From Macrostomum hystrix (lineage: Eukaryota; Platyhelminthes; Macrostomidae): a stretch of 64,000 nucleotides of DNA. Within the stretch, counting starts at the first letter, position 1. Every line of letters begins with the position of its first letter. Location: assembly GCA_950097015.1 (NCBI GenBank), contig CATNEN010000025.1:4007001-4071000 (forward strand). The letters are read 5' to 3'. The notes under the pieces were generated by a model. It ran no database searches, had not been told where the DNA came from, and saw only the letters and a program-made list of their open reading frames with translations. Below are positions 1 through 10,456 of this stretch, piece after piece. Position numbers and translations under genes: made by a program.

Positions 1-275
1 CCGCTTCTTCCAATAGGCTCGGCCGAGCTTCTGCGAGTGCTGCGCGTGGCTGGCGCCTTCAACAACCAGCTTGCGCATCTGCTTCACCTTGCCGCCAGCG
101 AAGCTGTTCACCTTGGCCAGGAGGGCCCTAGTGGCGTACTCCTGCACCGAGTTCTTGGACACGTGCACAATCTGGGAGTGAGAATAGTACAGCATGAAGT
201 GGTTCACCAGTATAGGCACGGTGAATGCTATCAGTAGGAGGCCGCTGAGCGCGCACGCGGAACCAACAATGCGAC
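1..275 (-). CDS. KCNC: Shaw/Kv3-like K+ channel, exon 5 (S6 and start of C-terminal tail), 3' partial
   Basis: This exon completes the pore domain of the channel whose other exons lie at 11592-17553. It encodes the S6 helix, which lines the pore and carries the activation gate, and about 65 residues of basic cytoplasmic tail. It follows an AG acceptor at 277-276 and restores the Gly codon split by the donor after 11592, giving the expected order TVGYGDLVP, then RIVGS, then S6. The frame is open to the window edge, so the stop lies outside. The usual Pro-Val-Pro hinge of Shaker-family S6 helices reads Thr-Val-Pro here. The family assignment is firm because the S6 start and the YYS after S6 match Shaw channels. 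The behaviour of this gate is not known. Confidence 0.9.
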
Positions 276-468
276 CTGCGTTGTTTTTTTGGTTGAGAGA
301 ATCTCGTATTGATATCATATTGGAGCGAGATGAAGCTATCGGAGTGCAGCCAGAGAGGCGAGGCCCTGTCTCATCCAAGCGGCAACTCTGTGGCGTCCCG
401 ATTTTCATGAGAGGGTTTTCTGCTCTTTTGGAGGCTGATTTCCATGCTCCTCCGTCTCCTTCTCTGCC

Positions 469-727
469 TCTGCCACTTCTCTCTCTCCCCGCCCCTTCTC
501 TCCCTCCGCCCTTCTCTACCTCTGCCCGCCCCTTCTCTACCTTTGCCCCCTCTCTACCTCTGCCCCCTCTCTCCCTGCCCCTTCCCTCCCTCCGCCCTTC
601 TCTACCTCTGCCCGCCCCTTCTCTACCTCTGCCCCCTCTCTACCTCTGCCCCCTCTCTACCTGCCCCTTCCCTCCCTCCGCCCTTCTCTACCTCTGCCCG
701 CCCCTTCTCTACCTTTGCCCCCTCTCT
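469..727. repeat. Pyrimidine-rich minisatellite, left part
   Basis: About 17 bp monomers of the type ctacctctgcccc are mixed with a longer block (ccctccctccgcccttctc) that recurs three times. The same mixture, including the long block, resumes at 7055 beyond the LINE. This was therefore one continuous array before the insertion. Confidence 0.9.
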
Positions 728-994
728 GCTCGCACTGGCGGGACACAGTGCCTGTGAGGTATGAGTCAGACCAGGCCCACGGGCTAAGGTCTGCGATGCC
801 TCACACCTGCAGTCGCTTTTTGAGCAGGCTTGGCAGGAAGGAGACCTGTGCCTTCGGGTGCAGGAATCCCTCCACGCTGTCCCGTCAGCTGACCCATGGG
901 TACACGCCCCGCGAGTGTTCAAGGCTGCCCCTAGGGCAGCCGGACAGAATGGGCAACAGCGCTGGATGACCCATCCAGGGCCTCTGGCCAAACT

Positions 995-1456
995 GGGTAC
1001 CTCTAGCCCCGGCTGGAGGGAAAGGTGCCACCCATTGACCTTAACAGGGTATGCGGCCAGTCCGCAGTTTTCGTGCACCTGTGCGTGATCAGGTACCTCT
1101 GGCTACGGCTCTGAGGGAAAGGTGTTACCCTTTGACCTTAACAGGGTATGCGGCCAGTCCGCAGCTTCGTGCACCTGTGCGTGATCAGGTACCTCTGGCT
1201 ACGGCTCTGAGGGAAAGGTGTCACCCTTTGACCTTAACAGGGTATGCGGCCAGTCCGCAGCCTCGTGCACCTGTGCGTGATCAGGTACCTCTGGCTACGG
1301 CTCTGAGGAAATGGTGTTACCCTTTGACCTTAACAGGGTATGCGGCCAGTCCGCAGCTTCGTGCACCTGTGCGTGATCAGGTACCTCTGGCTACGGCTCT
1401 GAGGAAATGGTACTACCCTTTGACCCTAACAGGGTATGCGGCCAGTCCGCAGGCCT
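995..1456 (+). repeat. 96 bp tandem units in the LINE 5' UTR
   Basis: Nearly five copies have an exact 96 bp period, seen from the spacing of ttgacc at 1035, 1131, 1227, 1323 and 1419. Each unit contains aggtacctctggctacggctc, tttgacctta and a gcggccagtccgc block. They lie directly upstream of ORF1, as the promoter monomers of mouse L1 do. A promoter role here is inference only. Confidence 0.9.
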
Positions 1457-1655
1457 CGGTACCGGCCTTTTGGTACCCTCTAATGTCCCCAGTGCATCCG
1501 TGCTGCTGGGCTTTGCCGGACTTCAGTCCGCGCTTTGGTTGGGGAGTATTCCAGCCGCTAACGGTGCCTTTTTGCTGCTCCCGGCTGGCTTGGGGTGTCG
1601 GCCAGTCGGGCTTTTCTCACTCGTTAACGAGCAGCCCCCCACCTGCTTTTCAGCC

Positions 1656-3242
1656 ATGGCCTCGCCCATCTCTTCTTTCGAAACCGAGCTAAACTCGGCC
1701 GCTCCGGACGCTGCCACTGGCAGGTCCCACGTCCTCGGTGCAGCTGGTGGGACTGAGAATCCCGCCACTGAAATCGTCGACCAGAATAAACGCAACCCGA
1801 GCCGCAAGCGCTCGGAGGAAGCGCGTGTAAGGCGCAACCAGAAGCGCAACGAACGCCGCCGTAATGCTGCGGCGGCCGCGACTGGTGGGCGCCCGACACC
1901 TGCACACGAGGCGGGTGCGAAAGATGCGGCAGGGCCACCTGGATCCGCCGCCCCCCCCACCGCCGCTCCGGCCAGCACCATCTCCAAGGCCGGCACCGAC
2001 GCCGACGGAAAGAGCGTGGAAGGCGCAGCAGGGCCATCTGGAGCCGCCGCCCCCACCGCCATCACGGCCACCACCACCCACAAGGCCGGCACGTCCAACG
2101 CCAGCAAGGCCAAGGAGACCTATGCCTCCAAAGCCAAGCGGGAGCCTGTCCAGCCGGCGATCATTGTGGTCGGCGAGGAACAGGACCTCTCAAACGAGCA
2201 GCTCAAAAGCATGCTCAGGACCATCGACGAGGGCCTCACGGACCTGGCACTGGCAGGGACACCAGTCAGCGTTGTCAGGTCCGAAGCGCAGGAGGGGGCT
2301 GTCCTCCTCTGGTGCAAATCGGCGGGGGATAGCCGCCTACTGCGCGATCGGATCAAAGACTTCAAGTGGGGCACCGATGTCGGAAGACTGAGGTGCACCA
2401 CCGAGTCCGAGCGTCCACGGACCCGACGTCATCGTGTCTGGGTCCCCGACGCCTGCTCAATCCGGTCCGGGGACCAACTTCGGCAGCTGCTGCTGAAGAT
2501 GAACCCGGACCTCCCAGCCTCCGGGCTGATCTGCCACGAAACCGTCCGCAAAGAAGCGGAGGGTTTCACGGCGATCTACGGCTTCTCCGAAGCCTGGTCC
2601 AAAAGGATCCCTCACAAGAGCGTAATCAAACCGGGACTCTACCCGCTGACCATCCTGGATTGTCAGGAGAGGAAGGCCGGGGAGGGATCGGAAAATAAGC
2701 GGGCCGCTCCTGGCTCTGGGGCGAAAGCTCCGCCAGCTAAGCGGCATGCAACGTCCGCGGACCCCCGCCCGGGCAAAAATATCCGCATCGCCGAATCCGG
2801 CCCCCGAGATCGTAGACCAGCCCGCAACAACCGCAAATCGGGCCTGGTCTTGCGGGCGCTCAGCGAAGCCCGAGCGCTCAGAGAGCACCTGGAGCGCTCC
2901 CGCGCTACAAAAGCGCAAACCTCCCTTCCTCCCAGCCAGCCGCAAAGTGCCGGGACCCACGGAGCGGTGGCCACCGACTGGTCTGAGGATCCCCCTCACC
3001 GGAAGGAGGCTGCCATCCACACGGACCCGACCCCCGAGGGCGAGGCGTCGAGTGACGGCAGCGACTGCACCGTTGTTGGGTGGAGCGGCCGGGACACGCA
3101 GCGGTCAGAGCAGCAGCTCTCCGCAGCGATTCCCGCCGTTCCCTCCACAGCGGTTGCGGGCGCGCCGCTACTCATGGAGGTCTGCAGCCCGACCCCGTCT
3201 GAGGAGGACGAGCTGCTCAAGGAGACTCCCGCTGGACCATGA
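1656..3242 (+). CDS. LINE ORF1 protein (gag-like, putative RNA-binding)
   Basis: This is a 528-residue ORF. I chose the ATG at 1656 because it lies in a good start context (gccATGg) and follows the 5' UTR units. The frame stays open back to an ATG at 1407, inside the repeats, which would give 611 residues. The first third is Ala/Pro/Lys/Arg-rich and disordered-looking with a strongly basic patch. The middle (about 2160-2680) looks folded and resembles DUF4780-type ORF1 domains, which is a tentative match. The rest is basic, then acidic at the end. I see no CCHC zinc knuckle. ORF1 products of LINEs usually bind the element RNA. The TGA stop overlaps the ORF2 start as ATGA. Confidence 0.85.
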   Translation: MASPISSFETELNSAAPDAATGRSHVLGAAGGTENPATEIVDQNKRNPSRKRSEEARVRRNQKRNERRRNAAAAATGGRPTPAHEAGAKDAAGPPGSAAPPTAAPASTISKAGTDADGKSVEGAAGPSGAAAPTAITATTTHKAGTSNASKAKETYASKAKREPVQPAIIVVGEEQDLSNEQLKSMLRTIDEGLTDLALAGTPVSVVRSEAQEGAVLLWCKSAGDSRLLRDRIKDFKWGTDVGRLRCTTESERPRTRRHRVWVPDACSIRSGDQLRQLLLKMNPDLPASGLICHETVRKEAEGFTAIYGFSEAWSKRIPHKSVIKPGLYPLTILDCQERKAGEGSENKRAAPGSGAKAPPAKRHATSADPRPGKNIRIAESGPRDRRPARNNRKSGLVLRALSEARALREHLERSRATKAQTSLPPSQPQSAGTHGAVATDWSEDPPHRKEAAIHTDPTPEGEASSDGSDCTVVGWSGRDTQRSEQQLSAAIPAVPSTAVAGAPLLMEVCSPTPSEEDELLKETPAGP

Positions 3243-6200
3243 TCGGCCACACTGGGATCACCTGCCTGCAGGTTAACCTGCAACACTGCATAGCTGCATC
3301 CGTCAATCTGATGCGCTATGTCGAGCTCAACATGCCGGGTCTCATCCTCGTCCAGGAGCCGTGGACTCATAAAGGTAAGCCTCAAAATGTACCCAATGGG
3401 TATCACTGCCTCTACAACAGCCGTCACTGGGAGAACCAAACTCCCAGGGCGTGCATCCTCGTGAGAGACTCCCTCAACGCCTGGCACAGACCCGACCTTT
3501 CTGATCGGGACACCTGTGTCATCCAGACGGAGAACATCCTCCCAGGAAAAACCGTCTTAATCGCCTCGGTTTACTTACCGGGCGACAGGCCGGCAGTCCC
3601 TGAGGAGCTGATCTCTCTGATTGAAACCTGCGCTGCCAAAAACTATGAGCTCATAGTGGCTGGCGATATTAACGCCCACCACACCCACTGGGGGAGCTCT
3701 GACATTAACTCGAGAGGCGAGGACCTCCTTGCCTACATCTTAACCACGTCCCTGGAGTTCTGCAACACAGGGAGCACCCCGACCTTTGACAATGGCCGGT
3801 GGTCTGAGGTCATCGACGCCACTCTAGCCACACCTGGGCTCTACCAGAGCCTTAGGGAGTGGCAGGTTCTGCCGGAGACCTCCCTCTCCGATCACAAATA
3901 CATCTCTTTCCAACTGGCGGGTGCACGCTGCACTAACCAGATCACTTGGAAAAGGAACGCTAGGAATACCGATTGGGAAGCCTTCAGGCATAACCTCGAA
4001 GGAACCCAACGAAACCTAAGCCCCCCCGCCAACACCTGCGATGAAGCGGATGAGCTAGCTGAGTTTCTCACCAACTCGCTGACCACCGCCTTCGAGGCCT
4101 CCTGCCCCCTCAAAGCTTACAGAGGCAAAACTTCGGCCCCATGGTGGAATCCGCAGCTCGGCGAGCTCCGTCGAACGGCGAAGCGGCTGCACCGCAGGGC
4201 CACGAAGACAAAAAACCCGGCTGATCAGGCTGCGTATCTCGAAGCCATCCATAGCTTCAAGAAGGAAGTCAGAAACGCCAAAAACAGCAAGTGGCGGCAA
4301 TACTGTGAGGAGCTTGAGGGCACTCGCCCCACCTCCAGAATTGTCAAAGCCCTCACGCTGGACAAAATGTCCAAGCTTTCGACGGTGAGGAAGGCCGATG
4401 GCCGACCCACCGAGAACCCTGGGGAAACGCTCGACACTATGCTCACAGCCTTTTTCCCCAGCGTGCCAGCAGGGACAGACCCCCCGGATCACACCGAGGG
4501 AGGTCATATCCTTGCGACGTCCATCATTACTGAAGACCGGGTTACCAAGGCAGCCCAGTCTTTCAAACCTTTCAAATCCCCGGGGCCGGACGGCATTATA
4601 CCAGCCTTCATCCGCGAGGCGGTAAAATGCCATGGCTTCCTCACTAATCTTTGCAAGCTCCTTAAGGCCTGCATTGTGCTTGGGTATGTTCCGAAGGCAT
4701 GGACCGAGGCGAGGGTGGTTTTTATCCCCAAGCCAGGCCGCCCGGACTACCATTCCATTAAATCGTTTCGGCCAATTAGCCTTACCTCCACCATGGTCAA
4801 ACTGATGGAGAGATTGGTGCTCTGGCGCCTCCTCTCTGTGGAGCTGAAAAATATGCCACTAAGCGGCAATCAACACGCCTTTCGGTCGGGACGTTCCACC
4901 GAAAGCGCTCTCCACGCTCTGGTGGACGCTCTGGAAAAGGCCGTCCTCGGGAACGGCTTTGCCCTGAGCATCTTCCTGGATATTGACGGGGCCTTCGACA
5001 ACGTTCTCTTCGAGGCGTTTGACAGGGCCCTACGTATGCGGCACACGCATTCGCATCTTAGGAGGTGGATCATGTACATGGTCCGCCACCGCACTGCTAC
5101 GGCACACCTTCTTGGACACCAGCGGACGGTCACTGTCTGCAAAGGTTGCCCACAAGGCGGCGTCCTCTCACCAGTTCTCTGGAACATGGTTATCGACGAG
5201 CTCTTACGAGACTCTCAGCCAGACCCCATCCTAAAGGTCGGCTATGCGGATGATGTTACGGCAGTGGCATCTGGCCCGGTACCAGAGGCCCTCCGAGACC
5301 TTCTGCAAAACTTTATCAACAACGCCGAAAGATGGGCAACTCGCTGCGGTCTGAAGCTCTCCGAGTCTAAGACAGCGGCGATCATGTTCACCAGCAAAAA
5401 CAAATGGCATATTCGCCCCCTGCAGCTGTATGGAAAGGACATCACCTTCCAGAAGCAAACTAAATGCCTGGGCATAACGCTCGATCACAGGCTCAGCTGG
5501 ACTCCTCATGTCCATGCCAAAGCCAAAAAGGCCTTTGCGATCCTGGCGCAGCTGCGCAGGGCGGTGGGCAACACGTGGGGTCTCACCCCCAAACGCCTAT
5601 GGTGGATCTACACTGCTATGGTCAGGCCGGCTGTCTCGTACGCCGGACTGATCTGGGCTAGTGCCCTTCAGCTTAAGACCTGCCATGAGACTCTTCGGAG
5701 AGTGCAAGGTCGCGCATGTCGGACGATCATGAGCGCCCCGCCATCCGCCCCCTTCGATGGCCTCAACGCCTTCTTGAACATCCTCCCGCTCGATATCTTT
5801 ATCCGCGGGGAGGCGGCAAAAACCGCCCGGCGTCTCCTTGATGCCGGTGTGCGCTTCGTCCCCCAACGAGCGGCAGCGAAGCGAAAGCTCCTGCCGCACA
5901 CGGACCTTTGCCTGAGAGACTTGGGTGCGAGCAACGGAATCAATGTCCTTACGGACGGTGAACCGTGCTCGCTCAACCTCCTTCAGCGCTTTAAGGTTCT
6001 CATCCCCACCAGGGACCAAGTTAGCGACCACTGGAACACCCAGGAGGTCCACTGCTACACGGACGGATCCATGAAGGATGGCTCCGCTGGCTTCGGGGTC
6101 TGTATCCTTATCAACGGACGTGTTGTCGCCACACACGCCCAACACACTGGAAAATCCTCGAGCGTTTTCCAGAACGAGGTCCTGGCCATCAGCTCCTGCG

Positions 6201-6940
6201 CTGCGGAGTTGAATGAGAAAAACATCTCAGGCAGGACTATCATCTTTCACTCGGACAGTCAGGCTGCTCTGCAAGCCCTCTGTCACACCACCACAACCTC
6301 CCGGACAGTCTCCGACTGTGTCCGGCAGCTCAATAACCTGGCCGGTAAGAATACCGTCAGACTTCAGTGGATACCAGGGCACGCCGGTTTCCCTGGTAAC
6401 GAGCTTGCTGACCACCTGGCCAAGCAGGGAGGAGCCAGCTCTGCGCCGGGCCCCTCCCCCCCGGCTCCGATTCCGAGCACCGTCATTTATCGTCAGATTA
6501 ATGATTGGACCGCCAACCTCCATCTTACCCGGTGGAGAAGCACCACTAACTGCCGCCAATCCAAAGCGGCAGTTCCAGTGCCATCCGCTCGGCTCCGGAA
6601 GGTCCTTCTGAACCAGACCCGGAAGGACATCCGGGCCCTCACCATGACCCTCACGGGCCATGGCTGCTACGCCAGACACTGTTTCCTCCGTGGAGACCTC
6701 CGGAGTGAGCTGTGCCCTTTCTGCAACCTTGAGGACGAGGATGCCCTGCACTTCGTCTGCCACTGCCCTTTCTTCACCAGAGAGAGGCTCAATCACCTCG
6801 GACCAAACCCATCAATGGACGATGTTTGCAGATCCGAGAACATCCCGCGGCTCGTCCGGTTCCTAAGGGCTACCAGACGAGCCTCTTTCTTCCCCAGCGA
6901 GGAACAAGCTGCAGGAAGGACCGAACACGGACCTCCCTGA
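3239..6940 (+). CDS. LINE ORF2 polyprotein: APE endonuclease - reverse transcriptase - RNase H - CCHC
   Basis: The 1233-residue protein makes the cDNA copy by target-primed reverse transcription. Residues 1-225 are an APE-type endonuclease, with the QEPW glutamate at 40, the GDINAHH block and the SDH pair at 218-219. The reverse transcriptase spans roughly 430-760, with FLDIDGAFD (Asp 581), GCPQGGVLSP and YADD (669-672). RNase H spans about 935-1070 and keeps its four acidic residues: Asp 942 (TDGS), Glu 980, Asp 1006 (SDS) and Asp 1058. A Cys-Cys-His-Cys motif begins at 1159. No stop, frameshift or missing catalytic residue is visible. The start ATG overlaps the ORF1 stop by four bases, so translation probably depends on reinitiation. 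Confidence 0.96.
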   Translation: MIGHTGITCLQVNLQHCIAASVNLMRYVELNMPGLILVQEPWTHKGKPQNVPNGYHCLYNSRHWENQTPRACILVRDSLNAWHRPDLSDRDTCVIQTENILPGKTVLIASVYLPGDRPAVPEELISLIETCAAKNYELIVAGDINAHHTHWGSSDINSRGEDLLAYILTTSLEFCNTGSTPTFDNGRWSEVIDATLATPGLYQSLREWQVLPETSLSDHKYISFQLAGARCTNQITWKRNARNTDWEAFRHNLEGTQRNLSPPANTCDEADELAEFLTNSLTTAFEASCPLKAYRGKTSAPWWNPQLGELRRTAKRLHRRATKTKNPADQAAYLEAIHSFKKEVRNAKNSKWRQYCEELEGTRPTSRIVKALTLDKMSKLSTVRKADGRPTENPGETLDTMLTAFFPSVPAGTDPPDHTEGGHILATSIITEDRVTKAAQSFKPFKSPGPDGIIPAFIREAVKCHGFLTNLCKLLKACIVLGYVPKAWTEARVVFIPKPGRPDYHSIKSFRPISLTSTMVKLMERLVLWRLLSVELKNMPLSGNQHAFRSGRSTESALHALVDALEKAVLGNGFALSIFLDIDGAFDNVLFEAFDRALRMRHTHSHLRRWIMYMVRHRTATAHLLGHQRTVTVCKGCPQGGVLSPVLWNMVIDELLRDSQPDPILKVGYADDVTAVASGPVPEALRDLLQNFINNAERWATRCGLKLSESKTAAIMFTSKNKWHIRPLQLYGKDITFQKQTKCLGITLDHRLSWTPHVHAKAKKAFAILAQLRRAVGNTWGLTPKRLWWIYTAMVRPAVSYAGLIWASALQLKTCHETLRRVQGRACRTIMSAPPSAPFDGLNAFLNILPLDIFIRGEAAKTARRLLDAGVRFVPQRAAAKRKLLPHTDLCLRDLGASNGINVLTDGEPCSLNLLQRFKVLIPTRDQVSDHWNTQEVHCYTDGSMKDGSAGFGVCILINGRVVATHAQHTGKSSSVFQNEVLAISSCAAELNEKNISGRTIIFHSDSQAALQALCHTTTTSRTVSDCVRQLNNLAGKNTVRLQWIPGHAGFPGNELADHLAKQGGASSAPGPSPPAPIPSTVIYRQINDWTANLHLTRWRSTTNCRQSKAAVPVPSARLRKVLLNQTRKDIRALTMTLTGHGCYARHCFLRGDLRSELCPFCNLEDEDALHFVCHCPFFTRERLNHLGPNPSMDDVCRSENIPRLVRFLRATRRASFFPSEEQAAGRTEHGPP

Positions 6941-7054
6941 CTGGCCCCGCGCCATCGGCCGATTGCGGGTCTTTCAGGGATTAGCGGAATGGGCGACTCC
7001 CGCCTCCCCGCTGCGTCCGTCGGACCGCCCTGCAGATAAGTCAAGTAAGTCAAG

Positions 7055-8012
7055 CCCCCTCTCTACCTCTGCCCCCTCTCTCCCTGCCCCTTCCCTCCCT
7101 CCGCCCTTCTCTACCTCTGCCCGCCCCTTCTCTACCTCTGCCCCCTCTCTACCTCTGCCCCCTCTCTACCTCTGCCCCTTCTCTACCTCTGCTACTTCTC
7201 TACCTCTGCCCCTTCTCGACCTCTGCTACTTCTCTACCTCTGCCCCTTCTCTACCTCTGCTACTTCTCTACCTCTGCCCCTTCTCTACCTCTGCTACTTC
7301 TCTACCTCTGCCCCCTCTCTCCCTGCCCCTTCCCTCCCTCCGCCCTTCTCTACCTCTGCCCGCCCCTTCTCTACCTCTGCCCCCTCTCTACCTCTGCCCC
7401 CTCTCTACCTCTGCCCCTTCTCTACCTCTGCTACTTCTCTACCTCTGCCCCTTCTCGACCTCTGCTACTTCTCTACCTCTGCCCCTTCTCTACCTCTGCT
7501 ACTTCTCTACCTCTGCCCCTTCTCTACCTCTGCTACTTCTCTACCTCTGCCCCTTCTCTACCTCTGCTACTTCTCTACCTCTGCCCCTTCTCTACCTCTG
7601 CTACTTCTCTACCTCTGCCCCTTCTCTACCTCTGCTACTTCTCTACCTCTGCCACTTCTCTACCTCTGCTACTTCTCTACCTCTGCCCCTTCTCTACCTC
7701 TGCCCCCTCTCTACCTCTGCCCCCTCTCTACCTCTGCCCCTTCTCTACCTCTGCTACTTCTCTACCTCTGCCCCTTCTCTACCTCTGCTACTTCTCTACC
7801 TCTGCCCCTTCTCTACCTCTGCTACTTCTCTACCTCTGCCCCTTCTCTACCTCTGCTACTTCTCTACCTCTGCCCCTTCTCTACCTCTGCCCCCTCTCTA
7901 CCTCTGCCCCCTCTCTACCTCTGCCCCTTCTCTACCTCTGCTACTTCTCTACCTCTGCCCCTTCTCTACCTCTGCTACTTCTCTACCTCTGCCCCTTCTC
8001 TACCTCTGCCCC
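7055..8012. repeat. Pyrimidine-rich minisatellite, right part
   Basis: The 17 bp monomers alternate as two types (ccccttctctacctctg and ctacttctctacctctg), giving a 34 bp higher-order unit. A marker variant ctcgacc occurs at about 7218 and again about 239 bp later, showing that a block of roughly 239 bp was duplicated inside the array. The long open frames through it arise from composition and are not taken as genes. Confidence 0.9.
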
Positions 8013-8805
8013 CATCAGCATTGGTAGTTGGTACCAGCATTAACCAACTCGGATTTGGTTTCTCCCCCCAGTCTACAGATTTCGTTTCATGCACATGTTT
8101 TGCTGCGCAAAAAAATACTGAATCGTGACCACCTAGCATATGCCTGCGTCTGCATCTTAAGAAGCCTCCACCCGTTCGCCACAATGCGCCAGCTATAATC
8201 ATTTGATTCGTGTTTTTCTTCATGTCCTTCGGCTATGCAGCAGGGATTAGAATGGGCAGTGGCGCCTAAAAATAGATTATATGCTTCTAGATCACGGCAT
8301 GCTCCGTGTGGATGCATCGGTAGATAAAACTCTTACGAAATTATAGCAGTTTGAATGGCAAGCCATGATGGAATATTGCTTCTTTGCTATATCAGGAACC
8401 AATCTCTTCATTGATACCCCTAATCTATCGCAGGCCACGCTAAGCCAGCAATCAAGCAATAAACCATTTTTTATTGTACGCAAAGAAGTTGCTTGTCCGA
8501 TACGCAACTATGATAGGAGGTTTTGTGTTGCTATTATTTGCAATTTTAACGAATCGCAGCTTAGTAACAATACTACAGCAAGGATAGGAGACTGTTCTAT
8601 CTTGTGGGCAATGTTAAAAGTGCACGAAATGTGCATATCTGCGGTAATGCAATAAACTGTATTATTATTTGTTTGTTGTGACAATTTGTGGGAAAACCTG
8701 TTTTCGTGGAGAGTTCGTGCATTGTCTCTTCTGTGTTTTTTTGTTTTTTCTTGGGCTTAACAATTGCTTAAATTGTTTTAATTGGAAGCTTTTAATATTT
8801 TGCTT

Positions 8806-9000
8806 AACTCTGCATTGCTTCAGTTCACCCAGCTGTTAAATGGGAACCAGCATCAGCTGGGATAATTGTAGGTGGGTGTGGCGTCCCCCCAGTCCATGGA
8901 CTGAACAGCTGTACGCAGCCTTCAGATGCGCCGCGCATTAGCTGCGGCTGTGCTGTCGGCTGCACATCAGACCTAATTAGGGCAGATGTGATCAATTATT
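8806..9000 (+). repeat. SINE-like family A, copy 1 (body)
   Basis: This shares a long body with 10947-11245 and 20465-20705: ctctgcattgcttcagttc, cccagctgttaaa, a gtgtggcgtc block, agtccatggactgaacagctgtacgcagcc and a ggctgcacatc end followed by an AT-rich tail. The tRNA-like head seen in copy 2 is not recognisable here. Confidence 0.75.
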
Positions 9001-9345
9001 ATTATTATTAATTATTTTCATTTTAATATTTATAATAATAATTGCAGGCTGGCTGCGGGCAATCACACATCATTTGGTGACACTAAACCCGTAGCCTACT
9101 CTGCTCATGTCGCTGACTCCTGAGCATACACGCACACAGATGCCTTACGCAGGTGTGTACATCTGCCCTGACTTTCTCATCGTCAGGCAGTGTACACTCT
9201 CACTGTACCTTGGAGGTTGGCCCTCAAGGTCGTAAATCGCACGACAAGCCGCCAAGCCTTCTCTCCGCGGCTACAACCCAATTCAGGAATCGAGCTCAGG
9301 GACCTTGGTGCGAGAGGCAAACACGTTAACCGCTCTGCCACCGCC
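9001..9345 (-). repeat. SINE-like family B, copy 1
   Basis: Read on the minus strand it starts with a tRNA-like head (ggtggcagagcggttaacg as A-box region, gagctcgattcc as B-box), then a body with ccgcggagagaaggcttgg and gtacactgcctgacgatgag, and ends in an ATT-rich tail. The same body and tail occur on the plus strand at 30483-30845. It meets family A copy 1 tail to tail. Confidence 0.75.
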
Positions 9346-10456
9346 CCCTCCGCTTGGAGCCAATCATTTATGTTGAATTAATTTGGCATTGAAGATAAAT
9401 GATAAGAATGCAAAAATTGCAAAAAACATTCCACATTGATATGTTTAAGACCGCTCTGCCACTCACCCCTTTCGTACTTTTAACTACTGTATATATATAT
9501 TGTTTGTTTATATTTTTAGACTTCTCTAAACTATCGCTAGTTTCCAATTGTTTCCAGCTTGAAATTCCCGATTTCAATTGACTGTCTTTTCTTGCAAATT
9601 TCTTTTTCATTTCTAAACTTTCCTTTAAGCACAGATCGCTAGCCAAAACAGGCAGACACACAGAAATATGTTACACCATACGGAAGCTGTCTGTGTTTTC
9701 TCCAAGTAGTGCATCAGTATTTCAGAACCTGCCCCAGAGTATTTTCGGGACAGCCAGTCAGCCTACACTTGTCTCTCCAGGTTCTAGATTCAGAGCTCCA
9801 TGGGTTAGCCCTCGTTGCCCCGCATCCAGGATCCAGTAACTCGGGGGGGAACAAATAGACTAATTTTCGTATAACAAACCGTTCAATGCCTATAGGTACA
9901 ATGTCAATGGAGCGAGTTAGATAGATAATGCGTTCAAAAGTGCGCCTAATTTTATCCGGAATTTTATTCGCACAATTTTCGATCGCAAAATGAATTGACC
10001 CTAGTGTAGCTACCGGGTGAAATCGATACAGAAATAAATAGCTATACTAAATAATTACGAAGCTTGTACACTCCTAGTTTCTAGTTCTGCGTAGATCGTT
10101 GCCTTTCTAAATGCCTTTCTATTGCCTTTTCTACTGTGTTTCCTGACCTACAAGAATCATAAAACTAGAAAAATTGTGCAACAGACTCTGAGGGATCAAA
10201 GCAGGCAATCTTGTTGGGTTAAGAATGGGTTATAATATTCGATGCATCAAACTTCTGACCACGGCGATAAAAAAAATTAGTCTTCCCTTTTGCTGACAAG
10301 TACAAAAGCACTTGTCTTTTTAAAGACACCCATAGTGCGTCTAGTCAAACGAAAAAAAGTGAAATGCCAGCAGAATTAAAGTAGCTTGACAAAGAACGCC
10401 TTGCGTGAGCTGGTCCAAAAATCTACTAAACTAAAAATTAAAATTAAAATTAGAAC

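Larger units (their letters stand above)
728..7054 (+). mobile_element. Non-LTR retrotransposon (LINE; I-like group with RNase H), apparently complete, two open ORFs
   Basis: The order is 5' UTR with 96 bp tandem units (995-1456), ORF1 (1656-3242), ORF2 (3239-6940), a short 3' UTR of about 115 bp, and a tail of two taagtcaag units ending exactly at 7054. The 10-mer ccccctctct flanks it at 718-727 and 7055-7064, as expected of a target-site duplication. Removing the element and one copy restores a normal stretch of the surrounding minisatellite. There are no LTRs. An APE endonuclease, reverse transcriptase, RNase H and a C-terminal CCHC motif place it in the I/LOA/R1-like part of the non-LTR tree. 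The exact clade is not settled without a phylogeny. It lies antisense to the host Kv gene. Two uninterrupted ORFs suggest recent and possibly still competent insertion. Confidence 0.92.
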
